This document shows, piece by piece, positions 32,473 to 40,987 of a stretch of 64,000 bases of DNA. Under the pieces are notes generated by a model that saw nothing but the letters and a program-made list of their open reading frames with translations, did not search any database and had not been told where the DNA came from. The translations under genes and the position numbers were made by a program. This DNA is from Thermoflexus sp042408815. Lineage in GTDB: Bacteria; Chloroflexota; Anaerolineae; Thermoflexales; Thermoflexaceae. The stretch is taken from positions 62,001 through 126,000 of the forward strand of contig NZ_JBHOQR010000003.1 in the NCBI RefSeq assembly GCF_042408815.1, written 5' to 3'. How positions within the stretch are numbered: position 1 is the stretch's first letter; each line of letters starts with the position of its first letter.

Positions 32473-33936
32473 ATGGCTGCCCGACCCAGGTCGTTGTATG
32501 GAGGATGGGTGAACCTCAATGCGGAGATGCTCAGCGACGCGCTGCGGGAGCACGGGTTTCAGCTCCTGCCCGGCTCGCTTCGGGAGATCCCCGGACGGGG
32601 CTGGGTATTTGCCGCGCGCGGTCCCGGGAGGAGGGTGGTAGGGTGGGCAGGCGAGGCGGGATTTCCGCCCTTGATCGCCCCGCTGCTCCATGAGTCGATC
32701 CCCATAGGCCGCTATCGGGTGAATCTCTATCCCTGGATCTGGGACAACTATCTCACGCTTCGGCCTGTGCTGTCGCTGACCCCCCGGCGCTGCGACTGGC
32801 CAGCGTCCTTCGGGGCTGGGGATCGCTTGGGGATGGCGAGTGCTGCTCAGATCGCGGCCATGCGACGATACCCGGTCTTTCCCGTGCTGGCCCAGCAGTC
32901 GCCCCGGGAGCTGGCCCGCACCGGCCGGGATTTCCAGTCCGTCCTGCTGGATGCCGCATGGGGAGTACTGGAGGCCGGCTACACGGGTCCTTTCGGAGCG
33001 GATGCCGATCATCTGCAGGAGGAGGAGCAACTCCGCGCGGCGGCCGCCGCCGGTTACTCCCTTTACACCTTCGACCTCCGCCGGGCTCTGGCTCGAGGTC
33101 CCTACCCCTGGGAGGAGCTCCCCGCCCTCGCCCGATCCGTGGTTGCCGAGCTGGCCGGACGCCGGATCGAGACGGCGGGGGGCTCCTGGATCCTCCAGGA
33201 ATCCGCCCTGCAGGAGGCGGCCTGCCGGTATGCGCCGGCCCTGGAGGACGTGGTTCGCTGGGCTGGGATTCTCCGCGATCAGGGGATCGACGCCGACTTG
33301 GAGGTGTCGGTGGACGAGACGGAGGAGGAAACCTCTCCGGAAGCCCATGCCTTCATCGCCGTGTATCTGCAACGGCGAGGAGTCGCTCTCTGGAGCCTGG
33401 CCCCCCGGTTCCCGGGGATTTTCGAGAAGGCGGTCGATTATGAGGGAGATGTGACGGGCTTTGCCCGCGCCGTGACCCTGCATGCAGCCGTGGCCCGAGC
33501 CTTCGGTGGCCATCGCTTGAGCCTCCACTCCGGAAGCGAGAAGTTCCGCATCCTGTCCATCTTCCGGGAAGCGACCGTTGGATGTTTCCATGTGAAAACC
33601 TCGGGGACCACGTGGCTGCAGGCGGTGCGGGTCATCGCCCGTGTGCACCCCGGGCTCTTCGCTGAGCTCTACGCCATCGCCCGCGCGCATCTGGAGGAAA
33701 GCCGCCGGGATTACCCCATCGCGTTGCGGCCGGAGGATCTGCCCACCGCGCTTCCCGGCCATCCGGAAGCCGCGCTGGCCGATCGCGCGGTACGACAGCT
33801 CTTCCACATCTCTTATGGTGTATTGCTGCGTGAGCGAGGGGCTGCGATCCGCGAGCTCCTGGAGCGCCATGAAAGGGAACACCATGCCGCCGTCTGGGGG
33901 AACCTGGAGCGCCATCTGGAAGCCCTGCTGAAATAG
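32473..33936 (+). CDS. uxaE: D-tagaturonate epimerase UxaE
   Basis: UxaE interconverts D-tagaturonate and D-fructuronate. The 487-residue protein carries strings I recall from Thermotoga UxaE: ASFGAGDRLGMASAAQI, PVLAQQSPRELARTGRDF, GPFGADADHLQ, LEVSVDETEEETSPEAHAF, ALHAAVARAFGGHRLSLHSG and CFHVKTSGTTWLQAVRVIA. The acidic and His residues in the DADH, SVDET and LHSGSEKF segments are probable metal or substrate ligands. I give ATG 32473. A GTG at 32455 and a GTG at 32508 with GGAGGA upstream are alternatives. It lies 34 bases behind the hydrolase gene. The step fits between IolO (making tagaturonate) and the UxuB-type reductase. Confidence 0.92.
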   Translation: MAARPRSLYGGWVNLNAEMLSDALREHGFQLLPGSLREIPGRGWVFAARGPGRRVVGWAGEAGFPPLIAPLLHESIPIGRYRVNLYPWIWDNYLTLRPVLSLTPRRCDWPASFGAGDRLGMASAAQIAAMRRYPVFPVLAQQSPRELARTGRDFQSVLLDAAWGVLEAGYTGPFGADADHLQEEEQLRAAAAAGYSLYTFDLRRALARGPYPWEELPALARSVVAELAGRRIETAGGSWILQESALQEAACRYAPALEDVVRWAGILRDQGIDADLEVSVDETEEETSPEAHAFIAVYLQRRGVALWSLAPRFPGIFEKAVDYEGDVTGFARAVTLHAAVARAFGGHRLSLHSGSEKFRILSIFREATVGCFHVKTSGTTWLQAVRVIARVHPGLFAELYAIARAHLEESRRDYPIALRPEDLPTALPGHPEAALADRAVRQLFHISYGVLLRERGAAIRELLERHEREHHAAVWGNLERHLEALLK

Positions 33937-34033
33937 CCTGGAGGCAAAGGGAGCGTTTTATCGCCTGCCTTCGCCCGGGTGTGCATCGGCAGAAGACACC
34001 AGACCTCCATCCTCTGTGAGGAGAGCGCCCGCG

Positions 34034-35044
34034 GTGCGACCGCGCATCGCCATTGTGAACTCCAGCAGCTTCGGTCGGCACTTCCCGGAACACCTGGAGC
34101 GCCTGGCCGCCCTGGGAGAGGTTCATCGGTTGGACTTCCCCACGCCGATCGACGGCCGGTCCCTGGCGGCGGGGCTCCGCGGCTTCCAGATCCTCATTGT
34201 GAGCGTCACCCCACGGTTTGGGCCCGAGTTCTTCGCCCATAAGGATGAGACCTGGCTGATCGCCCGCCACGGCATCGGGGTGGATAACATCCACCTTCCT
34301 TCCGCAACCGCCCATGGGGTGCTGGTGACCCGGGTCACCCCCTGGATGGAGCGAGAGGCAGTGGCGGAGATGACGGTCGCCCTGCTGCTGGCCCTCCTCC
34401 GTCGGATCCCGGAGGCCGCCGCCGCCGTGCGGGAGGGGCGCTGGGCTGAACGGGCAGCCTTTGTCGGATGGGAGCTTCGGGGCAAGACCGTAGGGCTCAT
34501 CGGCTTTGGGAACATCGGAAGCCGGGTGGGGGAGATCCTGGCGCGGGGCTTCCGCGCTCGGGTTCTGGCCTTCGATCCCAGCGTGCCCTCCGAAGCGATT
34601 CGAGAGGTGGGGGCAGAGCCTGTGGCTCTGGAGAAACTGCTCCAGGAGGCCGACATCATCTCGCTACATGCGGCCCTCACCGAGGAAAACTTCCATATGC
34701 TCTCCCACGAGGCCTTCGCAGCAATGAAGCCGGGGGTGATCCTGGTGAATACAGCGCGGGGAGAGCTCATCGATGAGACCGCGCTGATGGCGGCCCTGGA
34801 ATCCGGGCGTGTGGCCGGGGCCGCCCTGGATGTGGTGGAAGGGGAACCCATCGGCCCGGATCACCCCCTTCTCCGTTTCCCCAATGTGCTGATCGTCCCC
34901 CACATCGCCGCCTATACTCACGAGACGCTCCGGCGTATGGGGGAGAAGGTGATCGACGATGTGGAGCGAGTGCTGCGTGGGGAGATCCCGGAAGAAGTGG
35001 TGAACCCCGAAGTCCTTCCCCATGCCCGGGCGTTTCAAAAGTAA
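34034..35044 (+). CDS. D-2-hydroxyacid dehydrogenase, 2-ketogluconate reductase type candidate
   Basis: A 336-residue NAD(P)-dependent D-2-hydroxyacid dehydrogenase. The nucleotide site is VGLIGFGNIGSRVGEIL. The catalytic Arg is in VNTARGELIDETAL, Glu in ALDVVEGEPIG and His in VPHIAAYTHETL. It is short, without an ACT domain, so unlike SerA at 4841. In a uronate and aldonate locus it may reduce a 2-ketoaldonate such as 2-ketogluconate, or glyoxylate, hydroxypyruvate or tartronate semialdehyde. The GTG at 34034 follows GAGGAGAG. A GTG at 34016 would add six residues. It is 97 bases behind uxaE. Confidence 0.85.
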   Translation: MRPRIAIVNSSSFGRHFPEHLERLAALGEVHRLDFPTPIDGRSLAAGLRGFQILIVSVTPRFGPEFFAHKDETWLIARHGIGVDNIHLPSATAHGVLVTRVTPWMEREAVAEMTVALLLALLRRIPEAAAAVREGRWAERAAFVGWELRGKTVGLIGFGNIGSRVGEILARGFRARVLAFDPSVPSEAIREVGAEPVALEKLLQEADIISLHAALTEENFHMLSHEAFAAMKPGVILVNTARGELIDETALMAALESGRVAGAALDVVEGEPIGPDHPLLRFPNVLIVPHIAAYTHETLRRMGEKVIDDVERVLRGEIPEEVVNPEVLPHARAFQK

Positions 35045-35071
35045 TCCCCCCGGATCATGAGGGGACCGAAG

Positions 35072-36559
35072 ATGGCCCAGATTCTCGCCGTGGATATCGG
35101 CACCACCCATCTGAAGGCCGGGCGCTTCGGATGGGATGGACAGCTTTATCAGGTGGTCGTCCGGGAGCTCCCGCTGATCCGGGACGAGACCGGACGGGCA
35201 GAGCATGACCCGGAGATCCTATGGGATCAATGGGTGGAGGTCGTGCGGGAGGCTGTTGGAGAGGCCTCGGATGAGATCCGGTGGCTGGTCCTTTCCGGTT
35301 ATCAGCTCGGCCTGATGCCGGTCGATGCGGCGGGTCGTCCCCTGATGGGGATGATGACCCTCCTGGACACCCGGCCCCAGGAGACGTTCCCGGGGTTGCT
35401 GGCCCGTATGGATATCGGAAGGATCTACCAGCGGACCGGGTGCCCCCCTCTCTTTCAATATCCGCTGGCCAAGCTGGAATGGCTTCGGGTTCGCCGGCCG
35501 GAGATCTTCCACCAGGCCCGCTGGTTTGTGGGGGCGAAAGATTACATCCTCTTCCATCTTCTAGGAAGGTTCCTGACGGAGCCCTCCCTGGCTACGGCGA
35601 CGCAGCTGATGAATGTGCACACTCTTCGATGGGATCCGGAGATCCTCTCCCTCGTGGGGCTGACGGAAGATTGCCTGCCAGAGGTGGTCCCTCCGGAAAC
35701 CCGGATCGGTCCCCTGCGTCCCGAAGCCGCCAGGGCTCTTGGCCTCCGCCCGGACGTGGAGGTGATCGCCGGGGTCTATGATGGAGGGGCGGTGGGCCTG
35801 GGACTGGGGGCTGCGGCGTCCGGGGTCGGGGCGATGAACCTGGGGACCACGGCCATGATCCGTCTGGTCGCCGATCGCCCGATCCTGGATCGCTTTCCCC
35901 AGATGCGCTTGCAGACGTATTATCTGGCAGGAGGTCGCTGGTTTCCGGGTGGGGCCATTAACAACGCGGGAGGCGTCCTGCGGTGGTTGCGGGAGGCGTT
36001 GCTGGGCCTGGAGTATGCGGAGCAAGATGCTCGGGCCGAGGCCGTGGGGAGGCCGACCGAGCTTCTGTTTCTTCCTTTTCTAACCGGCGAACGGTATCCG
36101 GGGATCAGCCATCTGGCCTCCGGGGTGATCTTCGGCTTGCGGACCTATCACAGTCAAGGGCATCTGATCCGGGCCGCTATGGAAGGCGTGGCCTTCGCTC
36201 TCCGATTGATCCTGGAGGCGCTGCGGGCCAGCGGTTTGCCCCCATTTCGGCTTCGGGCGGGCGGCGGGGGAACCCGCTCGGCCCTCTGGATGCGCATCCT
36301 AGCTTCCGTGCTCCAGATTCCTGTGGAAGTCCCTGAGGTTCTGGAGCCGGCTCTGGCAGGAAGCGCTGTCCTGGCCCGGGTCGCCATCGGCGCGGCCCCG
36401 GATCTGCTATCCGCGGTCCGGGAGATGCCCGTGCGGATCTACGAACCGGTAGCGGATTGGGTGCCGATATATGAGCGACAGTTCGAGCGCTTTCAGGCTT
36501 TGATGGAGGATCTGGAGGCGGCGTTCCGCCGCCATCAGGAGGCCCTGGACCTCCGGTGA
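35072..36559 (+). CDS. FGGY-family carbohydrate kinase, gluconate/aldonate kinase candidate
   Basis: A 495-residue FGGY kinase with the N-terminal ATPase-fold loop ILAVDIGTTHLKAGRF. The middle substrate region is SGYQLGLMPVDAAGRPL with LLDTRPQE. The second domain has VYDGGAVGLGLGAA, GAMNLGTTAMIRLV, LFLPFLTGERYPG and LRAGGGGTRSALWMRILASV. The layout fits gluconate, xylulose or related kinases. The next gene is 6-phosphogluconate dehydrogenase. A kinase making a 6-phosphoaldonate is therefore the simplest reading. GAGGGG is seven bases before the ATG. The gap to the preceding stop is 27 bases. Confidence 0.88.
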   Translation: MAQILAVDIGTTHLKAGRFGWDGQLYQVVVRELPLIRDETGRAEHDPEILWDQWVEVVREAVGEASDEIRWLVLSGYQLGLMPVDAAGRPLMGMMTLLDTRPQETFPGLLARMDIGRIYQRTGCPPLFQYPLAKLEWLRVRRPEIFHQARWFVGAKDYILFHLLGRFLTEPSLATATQLMNVHTLRWDPEILSLVGLTEDCLPEVVPPETRIGPLRPEAARALGLRPDVEVIAGVYDGGAVGLGLGAAASGVGAMNLGTTAMIRLVADRPILDRFPQMRLQTYYLAGGRWFPGGAINNAGGVLRWLREALLGLEYAEQDARAEAVGRPTELLFLPFLTGERYPGISHLASGVIFGLRTYHSQGHLIRAAMEGVAFALRLILEALRASGLPPFRLRAGGGGTRSALWMRILASVLQIPVEVPEVLEPALAGSAVLARVAIGAAPDLLSAVREMPVRIYEPVADWVPIYERQFERFQALMEDLEAAFRRHQEALDLR

Positions 36560-36704
36560 GGCCCGGGTTGCCTTCCGCTCGAGCTCCGATGTGTAAGTGG
36601 GTGGTATATTTGGCAGCCGGATGGAGCGTCTATAGGTGGGGTTTCCGGTAGTCTTGCTCTATGGGATGAGCATCCAAGATTCGCCCCCCACGGAGCAGGC
36701 GATC

Positions 36705-38120
36705 ATGCGGAACAGTGGCGAGATCGGGATCGTCGGCATGGCCGTGATGGGCCAGAACCTGGCCCTGAATTTCGCGCGGCATGGATTCCGGGTGTGTGTC
36801 TATAACCGGACCCGGGAGCGGACGGAGGCGTTCCTGCGGGATCGTGTGCGGGATGAGCCGATCGTCCCTGCCTACACCTTGGAGGAATTCGTGCGATGTC
36901 TGGAACGTCCCCGACGGATCCTGCTGATGGTCCAGGCGGGGTCGGCGGTGGATCAGATGATCGAGGCGTTGCTTCCTCTCCTGGAGCCGGGGGATCTGGT
37001 GATGGATGGCGGCAACTCCCATTACGCGGATACCGAACGTCGCATGCAGGAGCTGGCCGCCCATGGGATCCGGTTCCTGGGGGTGGGGATCAGCGGGGGT
37101 GAGAAAGGGGCCTTGCTGGGCCCGTCGATCATGCCGGGTGGATCTCTGGAAGCCTACGCCATGGTCGAGGGGATGCTCATCGATATCGCCGCACAGAGCG
37201 AGGAGGGCCCCTGCTGCGCCTATATGGGTCGGGGCGGGGCCGGTCATTACGTGAAGATGGTGCATAACGCCATCGAATACGCTTTCATGCAGGGCATCGC
37301 TGAAGTCTACGACTTTATGAAGACGGCCATGGGGATGCCCGTCGAAGCGATCGCAGAAACCTTCGAGCGGTGGAATGAGGGGACGTTGAATGCCTTCCTC
37401 ACGGAACTGGCTGCCCGCGTCCTGCGCTACCGGGATCCCGAGAGCGGGGATCCGCTGGTGGAGCGGATCATGGATCGCGCGGAGCAGAAAGGGACGGGGC
37501 GGTGGGCGGCCCAGAGCGCGCTGGAGCTGGGCGTGCCCGCCCCTACCCTCACCGCGGCGGTGATCGCGCGGACCCTCTCTCATTTCAAGGCGGATCGGGA
37601 GCGAATCGGGGCTGGCTTCCCATGGCCGGATCCACGTTGTTCGGAGCCTGATTCAGCAGGCATCCTGGCGGATCTGGAAGCGGCCCTGAATCTGGTGTTG
37701 CTGACGGCCTTCTCGCAGGGTCTCTGGCTGCTGAAAGAGGCCTCGCAGGCCTATCACTATGGGACAGATCGAGCGGAGGTCCTGCGGGTCTGGCGGGCCG
37801 GCTGCATCATCCGCGCCCGCTGGCTGGGCTTCCTGCGGGAGATCGTGCGGGAGGATCCGGAGGATCCCCATCTTCTGTTCAGCACGCGCTTCCGGGCTGA
37901 GCTACAGCAGCGCCTGCCGGCGGCCGGGCGGATCTTGCGTTGGGCTTTCGAAGCGGGGATTCCGATGCCCGCGCTGAGCACGGCTGTGGATTATGTGCTC
38001 GCCATGCGCCGCTCTCGGTTGCCGGCCAACCTCATCCAGGCCCAGCGGGATGCCTTCGGGGCCCATACTTATGAGCGGGTCGATCGGCCCGGCGTTTTCC
38101 ATACAGAGTGGCTGGATTGA
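36705..38120 (+). CDS. gnd: 6-phosphogluconate dehydrogenase, decarboxylating
   Basis: A 471-residue enzyme of usual family length. The NADP site is IGIVGMAVMGQNLALNFARH. Substrate residues are present: GISGGEKGALLGPSIMPGG, the catalytic Lys in GRGGAGHYVKMVHNAIEYA, QKGTGRW, and the C-terminal QAQRDAFGAHTYERVDRPG with FHTEW that holds phosphate. It oxidatively decarboxylates 6-phosphogluconate to ribulose 5-phosphate. The usual SGGEEGA is SGGEKGA and the usual GTGKW is GTGRW here. The ATG at 36705 has GGAG nine bases upstream and gives the normal N-terminus. The frame is open from 36636. Location in a uronate locus next to a kinase suggests a pathway-specific copy. Confidence 0.92.
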   Translation: MRNSGEIGIVGMAVMGQNLALNFARHGFRVCVYNRTRERTEAFLRDRVRDEPIVPAYTLEEFVRCLERPRRILLMVQAGSAVDQMIEALLPLLEPGDLVMDGGNSHYADTERRMQELAAHGIRFLGVGISGGEKGALLGPSIMPGGSLEAYAMVEGMLIDIAAQSEEGPCCAYMGRGGAGHYVKMVHNAIEYAFMQGIAEVYDFMKTAMGMPVEAIAETFERWNEGTLNAFLTELAARVLRYRDPESGDPLVERIMDRAEQKGTGRWAAQSALELGVPAPTLTAAVIARTLSHFKADRERIGAGFPWPDPRCSEPDSAGILADLEAALNLVLLTAFSQGLWLLKEASQAYHYGTDRAEVLRVWRAGCIIRARWLGFLREIVREDPEDPHLLFSTRFRAELQQRLPAAGRILRWAFEAGIPMPALSTAVDYVLAMRRSRLPANLIQAQRDAFGAHTYERVDRPGVFHTEWLD

Positions 38121-38189
38121 GAAGGTGTCTCAGGGGATGGGAAGGGAAAGAGCCCCTCTTCCAAAGGCGAGGCGTTCAGGAGGCATCCG

Positions 38190-39011
38190 ATGAGCTATCT
38201 GGAAGCTTTGTTTTCCCTGAAGGGGAAAGTCGCCTTGCTGACGGGGGGCGCCGGCGTTTTGGCCGGCGCGATCGCTCGTGGCCTGGGCCGAGCGGGAGCC
38301 CGTCTGGTGCTCACCGATATCCATCCCCTGGAGGGCCGCTTGGCCGAGTTGCAGGCGGAGGGCCTGGAGGCTTACGGCTACCGGATGGATGTGCTCAACC
38401 GGGCGGAGATCGAAGCGGTCGCGGAACGGGTCCGGCAGGAGGCGGGTCCGGTGAGCATCCTGATTAACCTGGCCGGGGGAAATATGCCGGAGGCCACTGT
38501 CGGGCCGGAACGATCGTTCTTCGATCTGCCCCTGGAGGCCCTGGAGAAAGTGGTGGCCCTCAACCTCTTCGGTGGGGCGATCCTCCCCAGCCAGGTCTTC
38601 GCCCGACAGATGGTCGAGGCGGGCGAGGGGGTCATCATCAACATCTCCTCCATGGCGGCCTTCCGCCCCTTAACCCGCGTGGTGGGATATGCCGCGGCCA
38701 AGGCGGCGGTGAGCAATTTCACCCAGTGGCTGGCGGTGCATCTGGCCCAGGAATACTCCCCGAAGATCCGGGTGAACGCCATCGCCCCGGGGTTCTTCCT
38801 CACCCGGCAGAATCGATATCTGCTCCTGGATGAGCATGGAAACCTGACCCCTCGAGGCCGGGCGATCCTGGACCATACGCCCATGGGCCGGTTCGGGGAT
38901 CCAGAGGATCTGATCGGCACGGTGATCTGGCTGGCTTCTCCGGCCAGCGCCTTTGTGACCGGGGTGGTGGTGCCGATCGACGGGGGATTCAATGCGTACG
39001 CAGGGGTTTGA
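38190..39011 (+). CDS. SDR oxidoreductase, UxuB-type D-mannonate (fructuronate) reductase candidate
   Basis: A 273-residue classical short-chain dehydrogenase. It has a nucleotide site ALLTGGAGVLAGAIARGLG (TGxxxGxG-like), ILINLAGGNMPEAT, the Ser of INISSMAAFRP and a YAAAKAAVSNF catalytic Tyr-Lys. The segment LLLDEHGNLTPRGRAILDHT, followed by PMGRFGDPEDLIG, is the long substrate loop I associate with SDR-type D-mannonate oxidoreductase (B. subtilis UxuB). This fits reduction of the fructuronate made by UxaE. Reduction of 5-ketogluconate to gluconate is an alternative that would feed the nearby kinase. The ATG follows CAGGAGG, 69 bases behind gnd. Confidence 0.85.
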   Translation: MSYLEALFSLKGKVALLTGGAGVLAGAIARGLGRAGARLVLTDIHPLEGRLAELQAEGLEAYGYRMDVLNRAEIEAVAERVRQEAGPVSILINLAGGNMPEATVGPERSFFDLPLEALEKVVALNLFGGAILPSQVFARQMVEAGEGVIINISSMAAFRPLTRVVGYAAAKAAVSNFTQWLAVHLAQEYSPKIRVNAIAPGFFLTRQNRYLLLDEHGNLTPRGRAILDHTPMGRFGDPEDLIGTVIWLASPASAFVTGVVVPIDGGFNAYAGV

Positions 39012-39015
39012 AGGG

Positions 39016-39915
39016 ATGGGATGGCCGCTGGCGTTTGTGCTTTCCTGGCAACCTACTCGCTTCGAAGCCGCTGCCGCCATCGAGGACCTGGAGCCCACCC
39101 TGGCGCAGCTGCGAGCGCTGGGATACGCCGGTGTGGAACTGGCCATCCGGGATCCGGCGACCGTCCCGGCTTCAAAGTTACGGGCCCTCCTGGAACGCTA
39201 TGGACTGCGGGTCCCGGCCATTGGCACCGGTCAGGCGTGGGTCGAGGAAGGGTTATCCCTCACCCATTCGGATGCCGTTGTGCGCCGGGCCGCCCTCGCC
39301 CGGCTGGAAGCCCACCTGGAGCTGGCGGCGGAATGGGGAAGCCTGGTGATCATCGGATTGATCCGCGGGCGCCTGATGGCGGGTGTCGATCGAGCCCAGG
39401 CGCTCGAATGGCTGAGCGAAGCCATCGCCCGCCTGGCGGACCGGGCCGCCGCCTACTCCGTTCGACTGGCGCTGGAGCCTTTAAACCGCTACGAAACGGA
39501 CCTATTGAACACGGTGGAGGAGGCGCTGGCTATGATCGAGCGGGTGGGGCGATCCCAGGTGGGAGTGCTGCTGGACACGTTCCACGCCAACATAGAGGAG
39601 GCTTCCCTGGAGAGGGCCATCGCGCGCGCGGGGGAGCGACTGCTCCATGTGCATATCGCGGACTCCAACCGGTGGGCGCCCGGGTGGGGGCATCTGGATT
39701 TTGAGTCTGTCCTGAAGGCGCTTCGAGAGGTGGGCTACCGGGGGTGGCTCTCCGCCGAGGTGCTGCCTCGGCCTTCGCTGGAGGAGGCGATGGCGCAGGT
39801 CGCCCGATGGGCGGCGTATCGCGCCGAACCGGGCCCTCCGTCGCGCTGTCGTCTCACGCTCCCTCCCACGGCCGGCGGATTTGCATCGGGATCCTCCGAC
39901 ACCCTTGGAGCCTGA
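39016..39915 (+). CDS. iolO: IolO-type epimerase, TIM-barrel (5-dehydro-L-gluconate epimerase)
   Basis: A 299-residue xylose-isomerase-like TIM barrel. Segments I recall from Thermotoga TM0416 (IolO) are all present: VELAIRDPA, PAIGTGQAWVEEGLSLTHSD, LVIIGLIRGR, LEPLNRYETDLLNTVEEAL, LLDTFHANIEEASLERAI and HVHIADSNRWAPGWGHLDF. Metal ligands should be the Glu of LEPLNR, Asp of LDTFH, His of HVHIADSNR and the late Glu of SAEVLPRP. IolO epimerises 5-keto-L-gluconate to D-tagaturonate. The ATG at 39016 gives the family N-terminus. ATG 38992, overlapping the SDR stop, has the better ribosome site. The last 35 residues (after WAAYRAEP) look like a non-homologous tail. Confidence 0.9.
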   Translation: MGWPLAFVLSWQPTRFEAAAAIEDLEPTLAQLRALGYAGVELAIRDPATVPASKLRALLERYGLRVPAIGTGQAWVEEGLSLTHSDAVVRRAALARLEAHLELAAEWGSLVIIGLIRGRLMAGVDRAQALEWLSEAIARLADRAAAYSVRLALEPLNRYETDLLNTVEEALAMIERVGRSQVGVLLDTFHANIEEASLERAIARAGERLLHVHIADSNRWAPGWGHLDFESVLKALREVGYRGWLSAEVLPRPSLEEAMAQVARWAAYRAEPGPPSRCRLTLPPTAGGFASGSSDTLGA

Positions 39916-40024
39916 AGCAGCCTTCGGCGCGGATCTGTGCTCGGGCAAGCACGGCCTTCAACGCAGTTCAAAGAGCCCAGGGCGGATCCGAGGCCTGCTG
40001 GATCTCTCCGCATGGGAGGCTGGC

Positions 40025-40915
40025 ATGGAACGCATCGGTTTCATCGGCCTGGGTGTGATGGGCAAGCCCATGGCCCGCAATCTCATGAAGGCCGGATACC
40101 CGCTGGTGGTTTACAACCGCAGCCGCGCACCGGTGGAAGAGCTGGCCGCGGAAGGGGCAGAGGCGGCGGGCTCCCCGAAAGAGGTCGCGCAATGCAGCGA
40201 TGTGGTGATCACGATGCTTCCCGATACCCCAGATGTGGAGCAGGTGCTGGCCGGGCCCAACGGGGTCTTCGAGGGCGGACGACCCGGGCTGATCGTGATC
40301 GACATGAGCACCATCGACCCGATCGCCGCGCGGCGCCTCGCCGCCCAGGCGGCGGAGCGGGGAATCGCCATGCTGGACGCTCCGGTCTCGGGAGGGGAAA
40401 TCGGGGCGATCCAGGGGACGCTTTCCATCATGGTCGGGGGGGACGTATCGGTCTTCGAGCGTTGTCTTCCGATCCTCCAGGCGATGGGCCGGAATATCAT
40501 CCATATGGGCGGCCCGGGCGCGGGCCAAGTCGCCAAGGCGGCCAATCAGATTGTGGTAGCGCTCACCATCGCTGCCGTCAGCGAGGCGCTGGCCCTGGCG
40601 GCCAAAGCGGGTGTGGATCCGGCAAGGGTGCGCCAGGCGCTTCTTGGAGGCTTCGCCAGCAGCCGCGTCCTGGAAGTTCACGGCCAGCGGATCCTGGAGC
40701 GAAACTTTCGACCGGGGTTCCGGATCCGCCTGCACCATAAGGATCTTCGGATCGCCCTGGGGCTGGGCCGCGCGGTCGGGGCCAGCCTTCCCCTCACGGC
40801 CCTGATCCACGAATGGTTAGGGGCCCTGGTCACGCGGGGGCAGGGGGAGCTGGATCACTCCGCCCTGGTGACGCTGTTTGAGGAGTGGGCTCAAACAGAA
40901 GTGCGCCCGATATAA
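40025..40915 (+). CDS. 2-hydroxy-3-oxopropionate (tartronate semialdehyde) reductase, GarR/GlxR type
   Basis: A 296-residue beta-hydroxyacid dehydrogenase. It starts IGFIGLGVMGKPMARNLMKA (NAD site and substrate signature), with IDMSTIDPIAARRLAAQAAE, LDAPVSGGEIGAIQGTLSIM and the catalytic Lys in GAGQVAKAANQIVVALTI. HHKDLRIALGLGRAVGASLP completes the GarR pattern. It reduces tartronate semialdehyde to glycerate or a related 3-hydroxyacid. Tartronate semialdehyde arises in glucarate and glyoxylate metabolism, so its substrate here is not obvious from the other enzymes. GGGAGG precedes the ATG. It is the last gene of the locus and converges on pnp. Confidence 0.9.
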   Translation: MERIGFIGLGVMGKPMARNLMKAGYPLVVYNRSRAPVEELAAEGAEAAGSPKEVAQCSDVVITMLPDTPDVEQVLAGPNGVFEGGRPGLIVIDMSTIDPIAARRLAAQAAERGIAMLDAPVSGGEIGAIQGTLSIMVGGDVSVFERCLPILQAMGRNIIHMGGPGAGQVAKAANQIVVALTIAAVSEALALAAKAGVDPARVRQALLGGFASSRVLEVHGQRILERNFRPGFRIRLHHKDLRIALGLGRAVGASLPLTALIHEWLGALVTRGQGELDHSALVTLFEEWAQTEVRPI

Positions 40916-40950
40916 AAAGGTCAGGGCCGGGGCGGACACCCCGGCCCTGA
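40912..40950 (-). terminator. Intrinsic terminator of pnp, between convergent genes
   Basis: TCAGGGCCGGGG (40921-40932) and CCCCGGCCCTGA (40939-40950) form a 12-bp stem with a 6-base loop. Read on the minus strand it is followed by CCTTTTTATA (down to 40911), a proper T tract just after the pnp stop. It may also stop plus-strand transcripts leaving the catabolic locus. Confidence 0.8.
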
Positions 40951-40987
40951 AAGCCCTCCGAAAGAGGGCCCCTGCCGGTCTCTCGGC

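Noticed and set aside
32380..33915. 511-codon minus-strand frame opposite uxaE
   Set aside because: UxaE on the plus strand has diagnostic motifs. The opposite frame is a shadow of GC-rich codons.
36605..36610. TATATT box before gnd as an internal promoter
   Set aside because: No -35 at a workable distance, and the gene is in line with the upstream kinase, so co-transcription is simpler.
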